DNA of 64,000 nucleotides from Bacillus cereus G9842 (GCF_000021305.1 NC_011772.1:3076001-3140000), one strand, 5' to 3'. Shown: positions 25,463 through 34,772, counted from the first letter of the stretch. Notes: generated from the sequence alone by a model not told the origin. Numbers and translations are program-made.

Positions 25463-27319
25463 TCATCTGCTAGTATTACTATTTTTCATTACTAATCTTG
25501 CCGTTTCACTCGGATGGCTAAGAGGAAAATGATGGCCATATGGAACAAAATCAACCTTACCAAGATACGATGGAGCAGAATAACCTCTGTCATAATCCCC
25601 CAAAATAATGTGAAGATTATACTTTGTTACTTCCTTGAAATCACCTTGATCTTTTTTCAGTAGTAAACTGTTAAGCTGAACCGTAGTATTTAAAATTCTA
25701 GGAGAAGTAAAACTGTTACTTACTTTTTCGATATAATGTTCAGGGATGCTCTCCATACTTTCAAACAAACCATTATTTAATAAATAACGCCCTATCAAAT
25801 TAGGAGTTGCCAATTTTAATGTCCATTTGTTTATAAATTGGGGAACATTTAGCAATTTAGCATTTTTTTTAGCAACAGGTGGCTGAAGTAACGTAATTGA
25901 ATACTTCTTATCTATGTACTCTTGTACCAATGCTTCCAGAAGAATAAATGCACCGAATGAATGGCCAATTAGATGTGCACCATTCGTAGCTTTCTCCAAT
26001 AACTTTTTCACTACATTCAAATAGATAGCTAGAAGATTTTTCTCTTGTTTAAAAGGAGAACGTCCCAAACCTGGAAGATCCAAAATCCATACAGGTTGAC
26101 CAGTTTTTTCATGAAGCTCTTGTGCTAAAGGAAATAAATCCTCTCCATCACTCAATAAACCATGTAATAAAATAAACGGTTTACCCTCTCCTTGTAATTG
26201 GTAAAGGGTATTGTTATCGCATAATGTTCGTTTAAATACATGATTATGCTGGCCATATTGATACATCATTCGATAATCCAGATCAGCTACTACGGCAGGG
26301 AAAAATTTCATTACACTCGTCTCCTTAAACCAATCTCCTCCCATAATTTTTTTCGCTGAAACATTTGAAAATTTTCGTTTTGTAATAAAATTCAGTCCAT
26401 CAGAAGGAATTTTTGTTATTTTACTTACTCCACTATTCATAATTGCTTTCATAAGTGGCATTGGGACAGAGATTTTTGGTGCCCTCATATTCATACTTTC
26501 TGACATAATACTTAATAACTCAGCAATGTTCTGATCGTGCTGTTTGTCTTCAACAAGTGTATATGTTTGAATAGTCGGTTGCTCTAATCTGAAAACCTGC
26601 ACAATAAACTTCGCAAGCTCATCGTTTGAAATAAGTGGTAACCTATATCCCTTACCTCCAGGAATCATTGGCATGAGCCCTCTTCGCATACTCATCACAA
26701 GCAAACCTAATCCTGCTATCTGCTCTGTACTCCCTGTTTTACTACTACCGACTACAGTTGGCGGATTAATTACAGAAAGCGGATAACCTACTGCTGATGC
26801 CTGCTGACGGATATAAAGATCTGCTAAAAATTTTGTTCTCTCATATGGATTTTTTATTTTCAAATAATTATTTCCTTCTTGAAACACATCAATTGCAATC
26901 TTGCTATTTTTATCATCAAAGGGACTCATATAACCTACAACATGAATAAATTGTTGCAAGCCCTTCAATTGATGAATACTTTTAGCTAATTCACTAATAT
27001 GTTTTGCGCCATTTAAAAATACGGAAGCTGCCTCTTTACTTGTCGCTTGAATATCCATGGGGCCTCCTGCGTGAATAATCACATCCGTTTTCAATACCCT
27101 CTCCTTATCTTCAGCACTTAGACCTAAATCTTTTTTCGTCAAATCACCTTCAATAAAGTCCATAACTTCCTTTTTTAAGTTTCCTCTTTCTTGAAAAAGG
27201 CGTATTGCTTTACTTTTCGACCTTACTAAAAGAAGAATTTTAACATCCTCTTTGGCTAATTCTTTCACTAATTGCTTTCCAATAAAGCCTGTTCCACCAG
27301 TTAAAAATACTGTTCTCAT
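25463..27319 (-). CDS. SDR / alpha-beta hydrolase fusion protein
   Basis: 618 residues in two domains. Residues 1 to about 350 form an extended SDR / thioester-reductase-like domain: nucleotide motif LTGGTGFIGKQL and catalytic YERTK. Residues from about 365 form an alpha/beta hydrolase: LHGLLSDGED, nucleophile elbow IGHSFGAF, and catalytic His in PYGHHFPLSHP. The combination suggests reduction or dehydrogenation and hydrolysis of a lipid-like or acyl substrate, but the substrate is unknown. The gene follows a TetR regulator in the same direction, and a palindrome matching one near the regulator lies in the gap. Confidence 0.85.
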   Translation of the reverse strand: MRTVFLTGGTGFIGKQLVKELAKEDVKILLLVRSKSKAIRLFQERGNLKKEVMDFIEGDLTKKDLGLSAEDKERVLKTDVIIHAGGPMDIQATSKEAASVFLNGAKHISELAKSIHQLKGLQQFIHVVGYMSPFDDKNSKIAIDVFQEGNNYLKIKNPYERTKFLADLYIRQQASAVGYPLSVINPPTVVGSSKTGSTEQIAGLGLLVMSMRRGLMPMIPGGKGYRLPLISNDELAKFIVQVFRLEQPTIQTYTLVEDKQHDQNIAELLSIMSESMNMRAPKISVPMPLMKAIMNSGVSKITKIPSDGLNFITKRKFSNVSAKKIMGGDWFKETSVMKFFPAVVADLDYRMMYQYGQHNHVFKRTLCDNNTLYQLQGEGKPFILLHGLLSDGEDLFPLAQELHEKTGQPVWILDLPGLGRSPFKQEKNLLAIYLNVVKKLLEKATNGAHLIGHSFGAFILLEALVQEYIDKKYSITLLQPPVAKKNAKLLNVPQFINKWTLKLATPNLIGRYLLNNGLFESMESIPEHYIEKVSNSFTSPRILNTTVQLNSLLLKKDQGDFKEVTKYNLHIILGDYDRGYSAPSYLGKVDFVPYGHHFPLSHPSETARLVMKNSNTSR

Positions 27320-27333
27320 ATAAAATCCCCCTT

Positions 27334-27353
27334 TTAGTACTAATCAGTACTAA
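27334..27353. promoter_or_regulatory. Likely TetR operator 1
   Basis: TTAGTACT-N4-AGTACTAA, a perfect 8-bp inverted repeat just upstream of the fusion gene. A related site is found upstream of the regulator. Confidence 0.6.
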
Positions 27354-27377
27354 TTTAATTTAAAAAAAATGCTTCTT

Positions 27378-27944
27378 TTATCGAAGCAATTTTAAAAAAT
27401 GATCTGCTGTTTTCGTGATTACAGTTGCATCCTTCAATGTTTCTGAAATAAATAACGCTCCTTCAAGATTTGTAATAAAAAGTGATGCAACCTCATCAAT
27501 ATGAATCGTATTTCTAAATTCTCCATTCTCTACCCCTTGTTTAAGTAATAGAGAAACTTTCTTTTGTAATCCTGTAAAAAAAAGACCTATTTTTTCTTTT
27601 ATTTGCGTGGCCTGTTTAGGACTTTGAATATAAAGAGTAATAAATGGACAGCTCCCCTTATACTCTCTCGACTGAACTCCTTGTGATAATTGCTTTAAAA
27701 ACAGTTGGATACGATCTTCAACTAAAAATTGGTTCTGAGAAAGTACGTCATCAATTGCAGATTGATACATTTCAATCCAATAATCAACGACCCCTTCTAA
27801 TAATACTTCCTTATTAGAAAAGTGATAATACACATTAGACTTTGAAACTTTGCTTACACGTACTAATTCATCCATACTTGTATAAGCAAACCCTTTTTCT
27901 AAAAATAATGTTGCAGCTACTTCAATCACACGTTTTTGATTCAT
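27378..27944 (-). CDS. TetR-family regulator
   Basis: A 188-residue TetR/AcrR regulator: N-terminal helix-turn-helix (ATLFLEKGFAYTSMDELVRVSKVSKSNVYYHFSNKE) and an all-helical ligand domain of the type found in TetR_C_6-like regulators. The ATG at 27962 lacks a ribosome site; that at 27944 follows AAAGG with 8-nt spacing and is chosen. It very probably controls itself and the SDR/hydrolase fusion gene through two related operators. The ligand is unknown. Confidence 0.85.
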   Translation of the reverse strand: MNQKRVIEVAATLFLEKGFAYTSMDELVRVSKVSKSNVYYHFSNKEVLLEGVVDYWIEMYQSAIDDVLSQNQFLVEDRIQLFLKQLSQGVQSREYKGSCPFITLYIQSPKQATQIKEKIGLFFTGLQKKVSLLLKQGVENGEFRNTIHIDEVASLFITNLEGALFISETLKDATVITKTADHFLKLLR

Positions 27945-27964
27945 TAATTTTACCTTTGTCATAA

Positions 27965-27984
27965 CTAGAACTATATAGTACTAA
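27965..27984. promoter_or_regulatory. Likely TetR operator 2
   Basis: CTAGAACT-ATAT-AGTACTAA keeps one arm of operator 1 exactly and the other at 6 of 8 bases. It lies 21 bp upstream of the chosen start of the TetR gene. Confidence 0.5.
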
Positions 27985-28140
27985 TTTAAATATTACAAGT
28001 ATTTATGTTAATTTAGAAAAAAGTTTGTTTAAAAAAGTTCCACTAACATTGATTTTACTGCAAAAAAAATCTTATTTTGAATAAAGTTGAACTGAACCCC
28101 GAAATTGTTAATTCACTATCGTCTAATAGAGGTCACCATA

Positions 28141-28308
28141 CATACCCATCAACTTAAGAAAAAGAAATGCCCCCTTATTCAAGTTGCCTAGCCAAAAAAT
28201 CACGTTTTAATAGACTTCTTTAGCATGCCTATCTTTCTATAAATTACCAGATATGAAACAAGGATCGTTTCATATCTAGTAATTTACTTGATTAGCTTGA
28301 TGGGTATG
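28141..28308. repeat. IS231-ended miniature element 7 with hairpin cargo
   Basis: 168 bp, longer than the other copies. Ends CATACCCATCAACTTAAG and TTAGCTTGATGGGTATG. The interior contains a 20-bp-arm hairpin (28240-28259 with 28267-28286, one mismatch). Flanks are AGGTCACCATA and GAGTAGTGCCC; the latter 11-mer also flanks element 1. Confidence 0.65.
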
Positions 28309-28319
28309 GAGTAGTGCCC

Positions 28320-29084
28320 CTATAAACAAAACCCTCCAGAAACATCTAAAATCTGCCCTGTTATCCAGCGGCTATCAGCAGAAGCAAGGAATGCTACTGC
28401 ATCTGCAATATCTTCAACTTGCCCTATTCGTTCGAACACAGATGAATTCGTAGCAAAACTTCGTATTTCCGGATCATCTAGCAATTTTGCATTAATATCT
28501 GTCTTCGTATATCCAGGCATAATTGTATTCACTGTTATACCTCTTTCTCCGAGATGTTTAGCTAGAGGAAGTGTCATCGTATTTAATGCACCTTTACTTA
28601 AGCCGTATGCAATTGAGCCTGTAAAACCAAGTCGTACTTCAGCTGATGAAATGTTAATAATACGCCCCTCTGCTCGTAGTAACGGCAATGTTTGCTGAAT
28701 TAAGAAGAACGGTGCCTTAATATTTACAGACATAATTTCATCAAAAACTTCTTCTGTCGTATTTTCAATCGTTCCTTGTGTACCTATCCCTGCATTGTTT
28801 ACTAAAATATCAATCTCTGATGTACCAACCCTTACTTGTAATTCATTCTTCAATTGTTCTACTAGCTTCTTGACACCATCAATTGAATTGAGTTCTGCTT
28901 CAATTAAGAATGCTTTTCCTCCATTAGATTCAATCTCACTAATTGTTTCATCTGCAGCTGCCTTATTTCGTCCGTAGTGAATCACAACTAATGCACCGTC
29001 GTTTGCCAATCTCATCGCAATCGCACGACCAATACCGCGACTCGCCCCTGTTACTAACGCTACTTTCCCATCAAGATTCTTCAT
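28320..29084 (-). CDS. SDR-family oxidoreductase
   Basis: A 254-residue classical short-chain dehydrogenase: cofactor motif TGASRGIGRAIA, structural NNAG, catalytic Ser in INISSAEV and YxxxK in YGLSKGA. The IHYGRNK segment after strand 2 suggests NADP(H). The longest frame starts at 29126; the ATG at 29084 follows AGAAAGGA properly. It is divergent from the Lrp/AsnC regulator, which may control it. The substrate is unknown. Its stop codon lies 12 bp from a miniature element. Confidence 0.88.
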   Translation of the reverse strand: MKNLDGKVALVTGASRGIGRAIAMRLANDGALVVIHYGRNKAAADETISEIESNGGKAFLIEAELNSIDGVKKLVEQLKNELQVRVGTSEIDILVNNAGIGTQGTIENTTEEVFDEIMSVNIKAPFFLIQQTLPLLRAEGRIINISSAEVRLGFTGSIAYGLSKGALNTMTLPLAKHLGERGITVNTIMPGYTKTDINAKLLDDPEIRSFATNSSVFERIGQVEDIADAVAFLASADSRWITGQILDVSGGFCL

Positions 29085-29251
29085 TTTTTCCATCCTTTCT
29101 AAATTTCCGTTTAAAAAATCCAACACTTATATTTTCATGCAAACACCGATAATTTTAAATATAGATTTATAAGTAATTCAGTTCGTTCACTTATGATATT
29201 ATAGTTATAACTTACGTTTTACTTTAGAAAATAAAATAAGGAGACTACACA

Positions 29252-29692
29252 ATGCAAAACACAGTAAAACTGGATGAAATCGATCATAAGATTATGAACT
29301 TGTTGTATGAAAATGCGAGAATTTCTGTTTCAGAAATAGGACGAATTATATCCATGACGCAACCTGCTGTAAAAGAGCGTATTAATAAACTTGAAGATCA
29401 AGGAGTTATAGCGGCTTACCGAACGAAATTTGAGCCTTCCAAAATTAATAAAAACATTCAAGCATTCATCATGTTTAAAACGAGCCAATGCTCTGATTTC
29501 ATCCAATATTGTAATGCCGCTCCTGAAGTAACTGATTTATATCGAATTAGCGGGGAATTTAATTATATGATGAAGGTCATGAGCGATTCGATGGATTCCC
29601 TCGCTGCGTTTTTAGACTCGTTAATGCAATTCGGATTATCATCTCCTTTAATTGTTTTAAAGAGTGAGTTCGAGGAGAAATTGTCATTCTAA
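29252..29692 (+). CDS. Lrp/AsnC-family regulator
   Basis: A 146-residue regulator with an N-terminal winged helix (DHKIMNLLYENARISVSEIGRIISMTQPAVKERINKLEDQGVI) and a C-terminal RAM/AsnC ligand domain ending FEEKLSF. The ATG follows AAGGAG. Its divergent position suggests that it regulates the SDR gene and itself. An amino acid is the usual ligand class. Confidence 0.88.
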   Translation: MQNTVKLDEIDHKIMNLLYENARISVSEIGRIISMTQPAVKERINKLEDQGVIAAYRTKFEPSKINKNIQAFIMFKTSQCSDFIQYCNAAPEVTDLYRISGEFNYMMKVMSDSMDSLAAFLDSLMQFGLSSPLIVLKSEFEEKLSF

Positions 29693-29777
29693 TAAAGGGA
29701 TACGTATTATTATCCTCACTAACAGTAAAATTTTCTCTTTCTTGAGAAAAACCAACAAAATCAATGACTAGCAAACA

Positions 29778-29809
29778 AAAAAGAACATTGATTTTTCAAT
29801 GTTCTTTTT
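29778..29809 (+). terminator. Terminator after the Lrp/AsnC gene
   Basis: AAAAAGAACATTGA and its complement enclose a 4-base T loop and end in a T-run. It may work on both strands and so also serve the amidohydrolase on the opposite strand. Confidence 0.85.
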
Positions 29810-29860
29810 ATATCTCTACTTATTAATTCGATTGCTATTCGAAAAAAGCACCTTAATCCC

Positions 29861-31066
29861 TTACCCTTGATTCCTCTGCACCTCTCTAAACTCCTCCTTC
29901 ACCTTCTCTAACAACCCTTCTTCCGTAATTAATCGATACGCCGTATTTGCTAATGCTTTTGCCGATGTAATTAATGCTTTATCTCCAAGTTCTGAACGTG
30001 CTGCTTCTCTAAATTCATTCGTATGTGCAATTAAGTCATCTGGTCCGATTTTAATGTACGGATGAATTGTCGGTACGACTTGACTTACGTTTCCTGCGTC
30101 GGTTGAACCGATCCCTACTCTTTCTTTACGATTTACCTCTTCACCTAATAGTTCTAATTCTTCCGCTACGATATCGTTATATGTTTTTGTTACGAGTAAT
30201 TCATCGATTTCATTTTGGAATTGATGAATTTTTACTTTTGCACCTGTTGCTAACGCTGCTCCCTCAGCAATGTTTCTTACTTTTTCTGTTACTTCTGCAC
30301 ATCTTTTTCGCGTTGCTGCGCGGATGAAGAACCTTGCCGCGGCGTAGTCAGGAATAATGTTAGGTGCTTTTCCGCCTTCTGTAATAACGCCATGAATTTT
30401 CACGTCTGACGGAAGTTGTTGGCGAAGTGCGTTAATACTGTTATAAAGCTGAATAACCGCATCTAATGCATTAATCCCTTCTTCTGGTGAGGCTGCAGCG
30501 TGAGCTGTTTTTCCGTAAAAATGAAAATCAAGTGGATCGACTGCTAATGAAGGACTCGTTGTCGCTGTCTTTGCGCTCGGATGAATCATAAGCGCCGCAT
30601 CAATGTCTTTAAATAAACCTGCCTTTACATAACTTGATTTCGCGCTACCATTTGGCCCGCCTTCTTCTGCTGGTGTACCAAACACGACAACTTCCCCGCC
30701 AATTTCTTCAAGCGTTTCTGATAATGCGATTGCTGCTGCAACGCTAATTGTGCCAATTAAATTGTGACCACACGCATGACCTAGTCCTGGTAAAGCGTCA
30801 TACTCCGCTAAAAATGCAATGACTGGTCCTTGTTTTCCTGAACTTTTTCGCGCAATAAAACCTGTTTCATGTCCAGCTATATTGTGTTGCAGCTGAAATC
30901 CTGCACTACCTAGTAATAAGCTTAACGTTCTGGATGCGTAAAACTCTTGGTTTCCAATCTCCGGATTCGCATGAATATCATGACTTGTTTCTATGTACTT
31001 TTCCTTATTTCTTTCGATACTCTCTTCAATTGTTTTTCTTTGTGACGTTACTCCTGTCGCTCCCAT
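29861..31066 (-). CDS. M20D-family amidohydrolase (N-acyl-amino-acid deacylase type)
   Basis: A 401-residue metallopeptidase-fold amidohydrolase. DIHANPEIGNQEF, LAEYDALPGLGHACGHN (metal Cys/His region), FGTPAEEGG with the catalytic Glu pair and IGSTDAGNVSQVVPTIHPY are M20D motifs, close to AbgB/YxeP-type deacylases. The ATG at 31066 follows AAAGGAGGA. Upstream codons of the longest frame run through a SAM-I riboswitch terminator and are not coding. Control by SAM suggests a role in sulfur metabolism, such as deacetylation of N-acetyl sulfur amino acids; this is inference. Confidence 0.85.
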   Translation of the reverse strand: MGATGVTSQRKTIEESIERNKEKYIETSHDIHANPEIGNQEFYASRTLSLLLGSAGFQLQHNIAGHETGFIARKSSGKQGPVIAFLAEYDALPGLGHACGHNLIGTISVAAAIALSETLEEIGGEVVVFGTPAEEGGPNGSAKSSYVKAGLFKDIDAALMIHPSAKTATTSPSLAVDPLDFHFYGKTAHAAASPEEGINALDAVIQLYNSINALRQQLPSDVKIHGVITEGGKAPNIIPDYAAARFFIRAATRKRCAEVTEKVRNIAEGAALATGAKVKIHQFQNEIDELLVTKTYNDIVAEELELLGEEVNRKERVGIGSTDAGNVSQVVPTIHPYIKIGPDDLIAHTNEFREAARSELGDKALITSAKALANTAYRLITEEGLLEKVKEEFREVQRNQG

Positions 31067-31090
31067 TGTTCTTCCTCCTTTTATTTTCAC

Positions 31091-31127
31091 GTAAAAAAGC
31101 CTCTTTCTAAAAGATAGAAAGAGGCTT
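31091..31127 (-). terminator. Riboswitch expression-platform terminator
   Basis: AAGCCTCTTTCT and its exact complement, followed by TTTTTT on the minus strand, 25 nt before the start codon. It lies directly after the SAM-I aptamer. Confidence 0.85.
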
Positions 31128-31156
31128 CTGTATATACAATCAAAATGAGCTTCTTT

Positions 31157-31255
31157 CTTATCTTTCAAGTTACCTTGCTGGAATTGGCACAGTATTCATA
31201 ACGAATCCGCTGCCGAGGTATCATAGGGCCAGTCCCTCCACCTCTCGTGATAAGA
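31157..31255 (-). promoter_or_regulatory. SAM-I (S-box) riboswitch aptamer
   Basis: Read on the minus strand: CTTATC (P1), ACGAGAGGTGGAGGGACTGG, CCCTATGATACCTCGGCAGC, then ACTGTGCCAATTCCAGCAAG, and closing GATAAG (P1). These are the conserved S-box core segments. With SAM bound, the downstream terminator at 31091-31127 should form and switch off the amidohydrolase. Confidence 0.93.
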
Positions 31256-31331
31256 ATTTTCATAAAATTATATTAAATTACATTCATTCTAAGTTCATTC
31301 CAAATAAAAGTCAAGGAATTCCTATCCGAAT

Positions 31332-33611
31332 TTACCGAATATCTAAAAATCCTTTTAATACACCAATTGTTTCTGGCGCTTGCAGTCTGGCACATACGTA
31401 CGGAAATTCTGTACTACCTTCAAACATCATTTGAGATGTAAGCGGTGCGCCTGCCCAGAAGATTTCATCATCAATTACGATAAACGGGAATGCTTTATTT
31501 TGTCTTTGTAACTTTACATTTTTCAGTGGAACTGGTCCATCACTATAAACTGTTATCTGTGCATTTGTACGCATTAACGCTTGCCATACTCGCTTATCCA
31601 CTTGTTTTGTACTTGGAAGTGAAATAATAATTTTTCGTTTTGCGGCTAAAATATCTTTTAATAACCCTTTCGGCTCTTCAAGATTCATTTCCATAAACCA
31701 GCGTAAACGTTTCGAAATTTTCCGTTCCCACAATTGTCTTGATGTCGTGCGATCATACACATCTCCATGACGTTCTATATGAGCTGTTAATTGTGATAAC
31801 GCTTGTTTTCTCGAAAGGTTTTTACGCATATAATGGCAATCTGATAATTGAATGAACTTCCCTCTCGCTCTTGTCACTGCTACATTGACGAGGCGATGGT
31901 TTTTGTGATCAAAGAATAATACGCCAGGTCGTTCTTGCGGATAACTGTCAACCGTATCAAAGATCATCATATCTCTTTCAGAACCTTGGAACTTATGAAC
32001 TGTCGCCGCTAAAACTGGTATGTTTTGATATTTCGTTCTCTGCAACATTTCTCTAATACACGTTGATAAAAAGCGTGACTGCGCCCTGTAAGGTGTCACA
32101 ACACCAATCGACTGAACACCGTCTAACAATCCGATTAACATCATTTGCATCGCTACTAAACCAGACATAATGTTAAAACGTGAACCAGAAGCCGCATCTT
32201 TTAACGAAAAAGCTCCCATTTGGCTCGTATCAAATAAAACACTCGCTTCATTTGCGAACGGCTGCAATTGCGCAAGTTCTTTACGCTCTGAAACAGACGG
32301 ATGATCGTATACTCTATTTTTATAAATAAACGAATTCGTAAACTTCGATATATCCGCATGCATACGTCTTTGTTCCTGCAACATAAATAGGTTCGGATGT
32401 GCTTCTGATTTATTAACAGACTCAACAATCCCAGCATGGTAAAACATATCTTCCCCAAGCCATTTGCGAACAAGTTCATGGTTCGCCATCGCAATTGGAG
32501 GTAATTGTAAAAAGTCGCCACAAACAACGATACGTTTTCCAAGTGAAGCAGCTAATGCGATTTGCGGAACGAACGCCATACTCACTTCATCTACGACAAC
32601 TAAATCAAATGTACGCTCATAAATTAGCGCATCAATTGCACATTTTGATAGAGTTGCACCAATTACTTTCGCATTTTCAATATATTCTTTTTCTACTTCT
32701 TTAATTTTCGCTTTTTGCTTTCGAAGATCACTTTCAATCTCTTGTATACGCTTCTTATCAGCAAAAGTCGCTTTATATGATAAAATCTTTTCACAAAGAT
32801 CTTGTCGTGTTTCTTCTAAATAGAGTCTTTCTTCTCCCCAAGATCCGTTCGTCGTTTCAACTAGCTTCGACGTAAGTAATGTTTCATGATTTCGTATATG
32901 TTCATGTTGACTATAACCGTAACGAACAATTTCGCCAGGTGTCCATTTCTTTTTCTTCTCAATTTGTTTCGTTACTTCGCTCATTAATACGTCCACTGCC
33001 GCATTACTATGAGCTAACACAAGTACCGATTTTCCTTTTTGGTAATGAGCCGAAATAATACGTGATAAATTGTACGACTTCCCTGTTCCAGGCGGTCCCC
33101 ATACGTACGTTGTCGGATTGTAAAACGAACGATATGCTAGTTCATTTTTCGGATTTTTCATCTTCTCAATATGCTTCGGACTGCTCGTCCCATCAACGAG
33201 ACGCTTTATACGATTACGTTTTAGCTTATCTTTACGTGCTTCTTTCAATCGCTCTTGCAGTTGCTCTAAAAGTTGCCACGGTTCACTGTATAAAACCGCT
33301 TCTCTTATTTCACCTTGTATATAATCATTTAATTTCAATTCTATTTCTAATCCATGTACAGATAATACTTCTCCTGTCGCTTCCTCACCATCGAACTCAA
33401 TTCGAATTGGTGAACCTTCAGGTAAACTTACTTCCGAAATAAGCTGAAATACATACACTGTATTCTCATAATCTGTATATAAAAAACGACCGTTCATGAT
33501 AGAAATTTTACTACCACCTATCGTTTTCCAATGTTTAATTTCATATGCTAATGCATAATGCCACTCTTTCATCGTTTCCGATAATGAAGGAGTTTGAGTA
33601 GGTATATTCAT
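31332..33611 (-). CDS. UPF1/DNA2-like superfamily 1 helicase with degenerate phospholipase D-like tail
   Basis: A 759-residue protein. Walker A is GPPGTGKSYN (about residue 172), motif II is VVVDEVSM, then GDFLQLPPI, LQEQRRMH, VVTPYRAQSR, TVHKFQGSERD and NVAVTRARGK, all helicase motifs of the UPF1/DNA2/NAM7 group. The last 110 residues have the strand pattern of a PLD-type domain (FIVIDDEIFWAGAP) but lack the HxK motif, so that part is probably not a nuclease. The ATG at 33611 follows AAGGAAGGAG; an upstream ATG lacks a site. It is a single gene. Its substrate, DNA or RNA, is not evident. Confidence 0.88.
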   Translation of the reverse strand: MNIPTQTPSLSETMKEWHYALAYEIKHWKTIGGSKISIMNGRFLYTDYENTVYVFQLISEVSLPEGSPIRIEFDGEEATGEVLSVHGLEIELKLNDYIQGEIREAVLYSEPWQLLEQLQERLKEARKDKLKRNRIKRLVDGTSSPKHIEKMKNPKNELAYRSFYNPTTYVWGPPGTGKSYNLSRIISAHYQKGKSVLVLAHSNAAVDVLMSEVTKQIEKKKKWTPGEIVRYGYSQHEHIRNHETLLTSKLVETTNGSWGEERLYLEETRQDLCEKILSYKATFADKKRIQEIESDLRKQKAKIKEVEKEYIENAKVIGATLSKCAIDALIYERTFDLVVVDEVSMAFVPQIALAASLGKRIVVCGDFLQLPPIAMANHELVRKWLGEDMFYHAGIVESVNKSEAHPNLFMLQEQRRMHADISKFTNSFIYKNRVYDHPSVSERKELAQLQPFANEASVLFDTSQMGAFSLKDAASGSRFNIMSGLVAMQMMLIGLLDGVQSIGVVTPYRAQSRFLSTCIREMLQRTKYQNIPVLAATVHKFQGSERDMMIFDTVDSYPQERPGVLFFDHKNHRLVNVAVTRARGKFIQLSDCHYMRKNLSRKQALSQLTAHIERHGDVYDRTTSRQLWERKISKRLRWFMEMNLEEPKGLLKDILAAKRKIIISLPSTKQVDKRVWQALMRTNAQITVYSDGPVPLKNVKLQRQNKAFPFIVIDDEIFWAGAPLTSQMMFEGSTEFPYVCARLQAPETIGVLKGFLDIR

Positions 33612-33752
33612 CGTATAATCTCCTTCCTTCTCCCCAAACATACTTTCTCACTATACCATACAACACGCTTAAATTTGTAAGGTTTTTATCTTGCTTATTT
33701 TCTTAATTTTCAATAATATATTGTATATAATTTTCAGAAAGAAGGAATCTAC

Positions 33753-34145
33753 ATGCCAGTTAGAAGAATTGAACACGTAGGACTTATGGTTGCAAACTTA
33801 GAAACATCTATTACTTTTTATGAAAAAGTAGTTGGCTTACAGCTCATTAAGCGAATGGGACACCCAAACCCAGACTTAAAACTCGCTTTTTTAGGTGTAG
33901 AAGAATCGAAGGAAACGATACTTGAATTAATTGAAGGCTACAATTCTTCTCTTCCGGCAGAAGGAAAAGTACATCACATTTGCTTTAAGGTAGATTCATT
34001 AGAAGAAGAAATCACAAGACTAAAGAAACACACAGTAACCTTTTTACTAGGAGAAGAAGTCGAAACATTACCAGATGGAACACGTTACATATTCTTCGCT
34101 GGTCCTGATGGAGAGTGGATTGAGTTTTTTGAGACGGAGAGATAA
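33753..34145 (+). CDS. VOC-family (glyoxalase I-like) protein
   Basis: A 130-residue vicinal-oxygen-chelate protein: RIEHVGLMVANLETSITFYEKVVGL with the first ligand His, VHHICFKVDSLEEEI with the second, and FAGPDGEWIEFFE with the Glu. It resembles lactoylglutathione lyase-like and methylmalonyl-CoA epimerase-like members. The ATG follows AGAAGGAA. It is a single-gene unit divergent from the helicase. Confidence 0.85.
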   Translation: MPVRRIEHVGLMVANLETSITFYEKVVGLQLIKRMGHPNPDLKLAFLGVEESKETILELIEGYNSSLPAEGKVHHICFKVDSLEEEITRLKKHTVTFLLGEEVETLPDGTRYIFFAGPDGEWIEFFETER

Positions 34146-34280
34146 AACAAACCTTTATTTTGCGGGATAGAAAAGGAGCCGGAATTACGGTCCTTGTTTT
34201 TAACCAGTAACAATGAAACATACCTCCAACCTAAGAATTTGCCAAGATTAAAAATACAATCATTTTGTTAGGAGGAGAGA

Positions 34281-34604
34281 ATGGGAAATACAGTCTTTAT
34301 TATTGTTTTTTGGATACTGATACTATTTCCAATCCTTTATGTAATCAAGATAAAGGATTGGAATATAAAAACAGCTGCCTTATTTGTTGGAAGGATTCTA
34401 TTAAGTATTGTCTATTTTATAAATGGAATGGTATTAGGTCTGCAACGAAATTGGGTAGAACCTCCCTATGAAACAGAATGGGATTTCTTTGTAAAGTCTT
34501 TACTAAACGGAAAAACTGATGCACTTATACACTTGTTACTTCTAATTATTATCATTACTTTGGATCTATTCATTACATTTTATTATATCAATAAAAAGAA
34601 ATAG
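34281..34604 (+). CDS. Small membrane protein, unknown
   Basis: 107 residues, ATG after TAGGAGGAGAG. Hydrophobic helices at about residues 4-22, 31-52 and 83-103, and a basic end NKKK. I do not recognise a family. It ends at its own terminator, which supports a real gene. Confidence 0.7.
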   Translation: MGNTVFIIVFWILILFPILYVIKIKDWNIKTAALFVGRILLSIVYFINGMVLGLQRNWVEPPYETEWDFFVKSLLNGKTDALIHLLLLIIIITLDLFITFYYINKKK

Positions 34605-34627
34605 GATATTCTCTCCTATTTCTTTTT
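34593..34627 (+). terminator. Terminator overlapping the stop codon of the small membrane gene
   Basis: AAAAAGAAATAGGA and its complement with a 7-base loop and T-run. The stop codon lies in the left arm. Confidence 0.8.
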
Positions 34628-34641
34628 TATGAGTAGCGCCA

Positions 34642-34760
34642 TATCGTTATCAAACTAAGGTTTTATGTTGCCCCTAAACAATAATTTTTTACATTTTTAC
34701 TCTGGAGATGTCAATTTTACTATATTTTGGGTATTTATTTTTACTAGCTTGATGGACATG
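34642..34760. repeat. IS231-ended miniature element 8
   Basis: 119 bp; ends TATCGTTATCAAACTAAG and TACTAGCTTGATGGACATG, body with GCCCCTAAAC and TATTTTGGG arms. Left flank GAGTAGCGCCA, right flank GGGTTGATTTA. Confidence 0.6.
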
Positions 34761-34772
34761 GGGTTGATTTAT

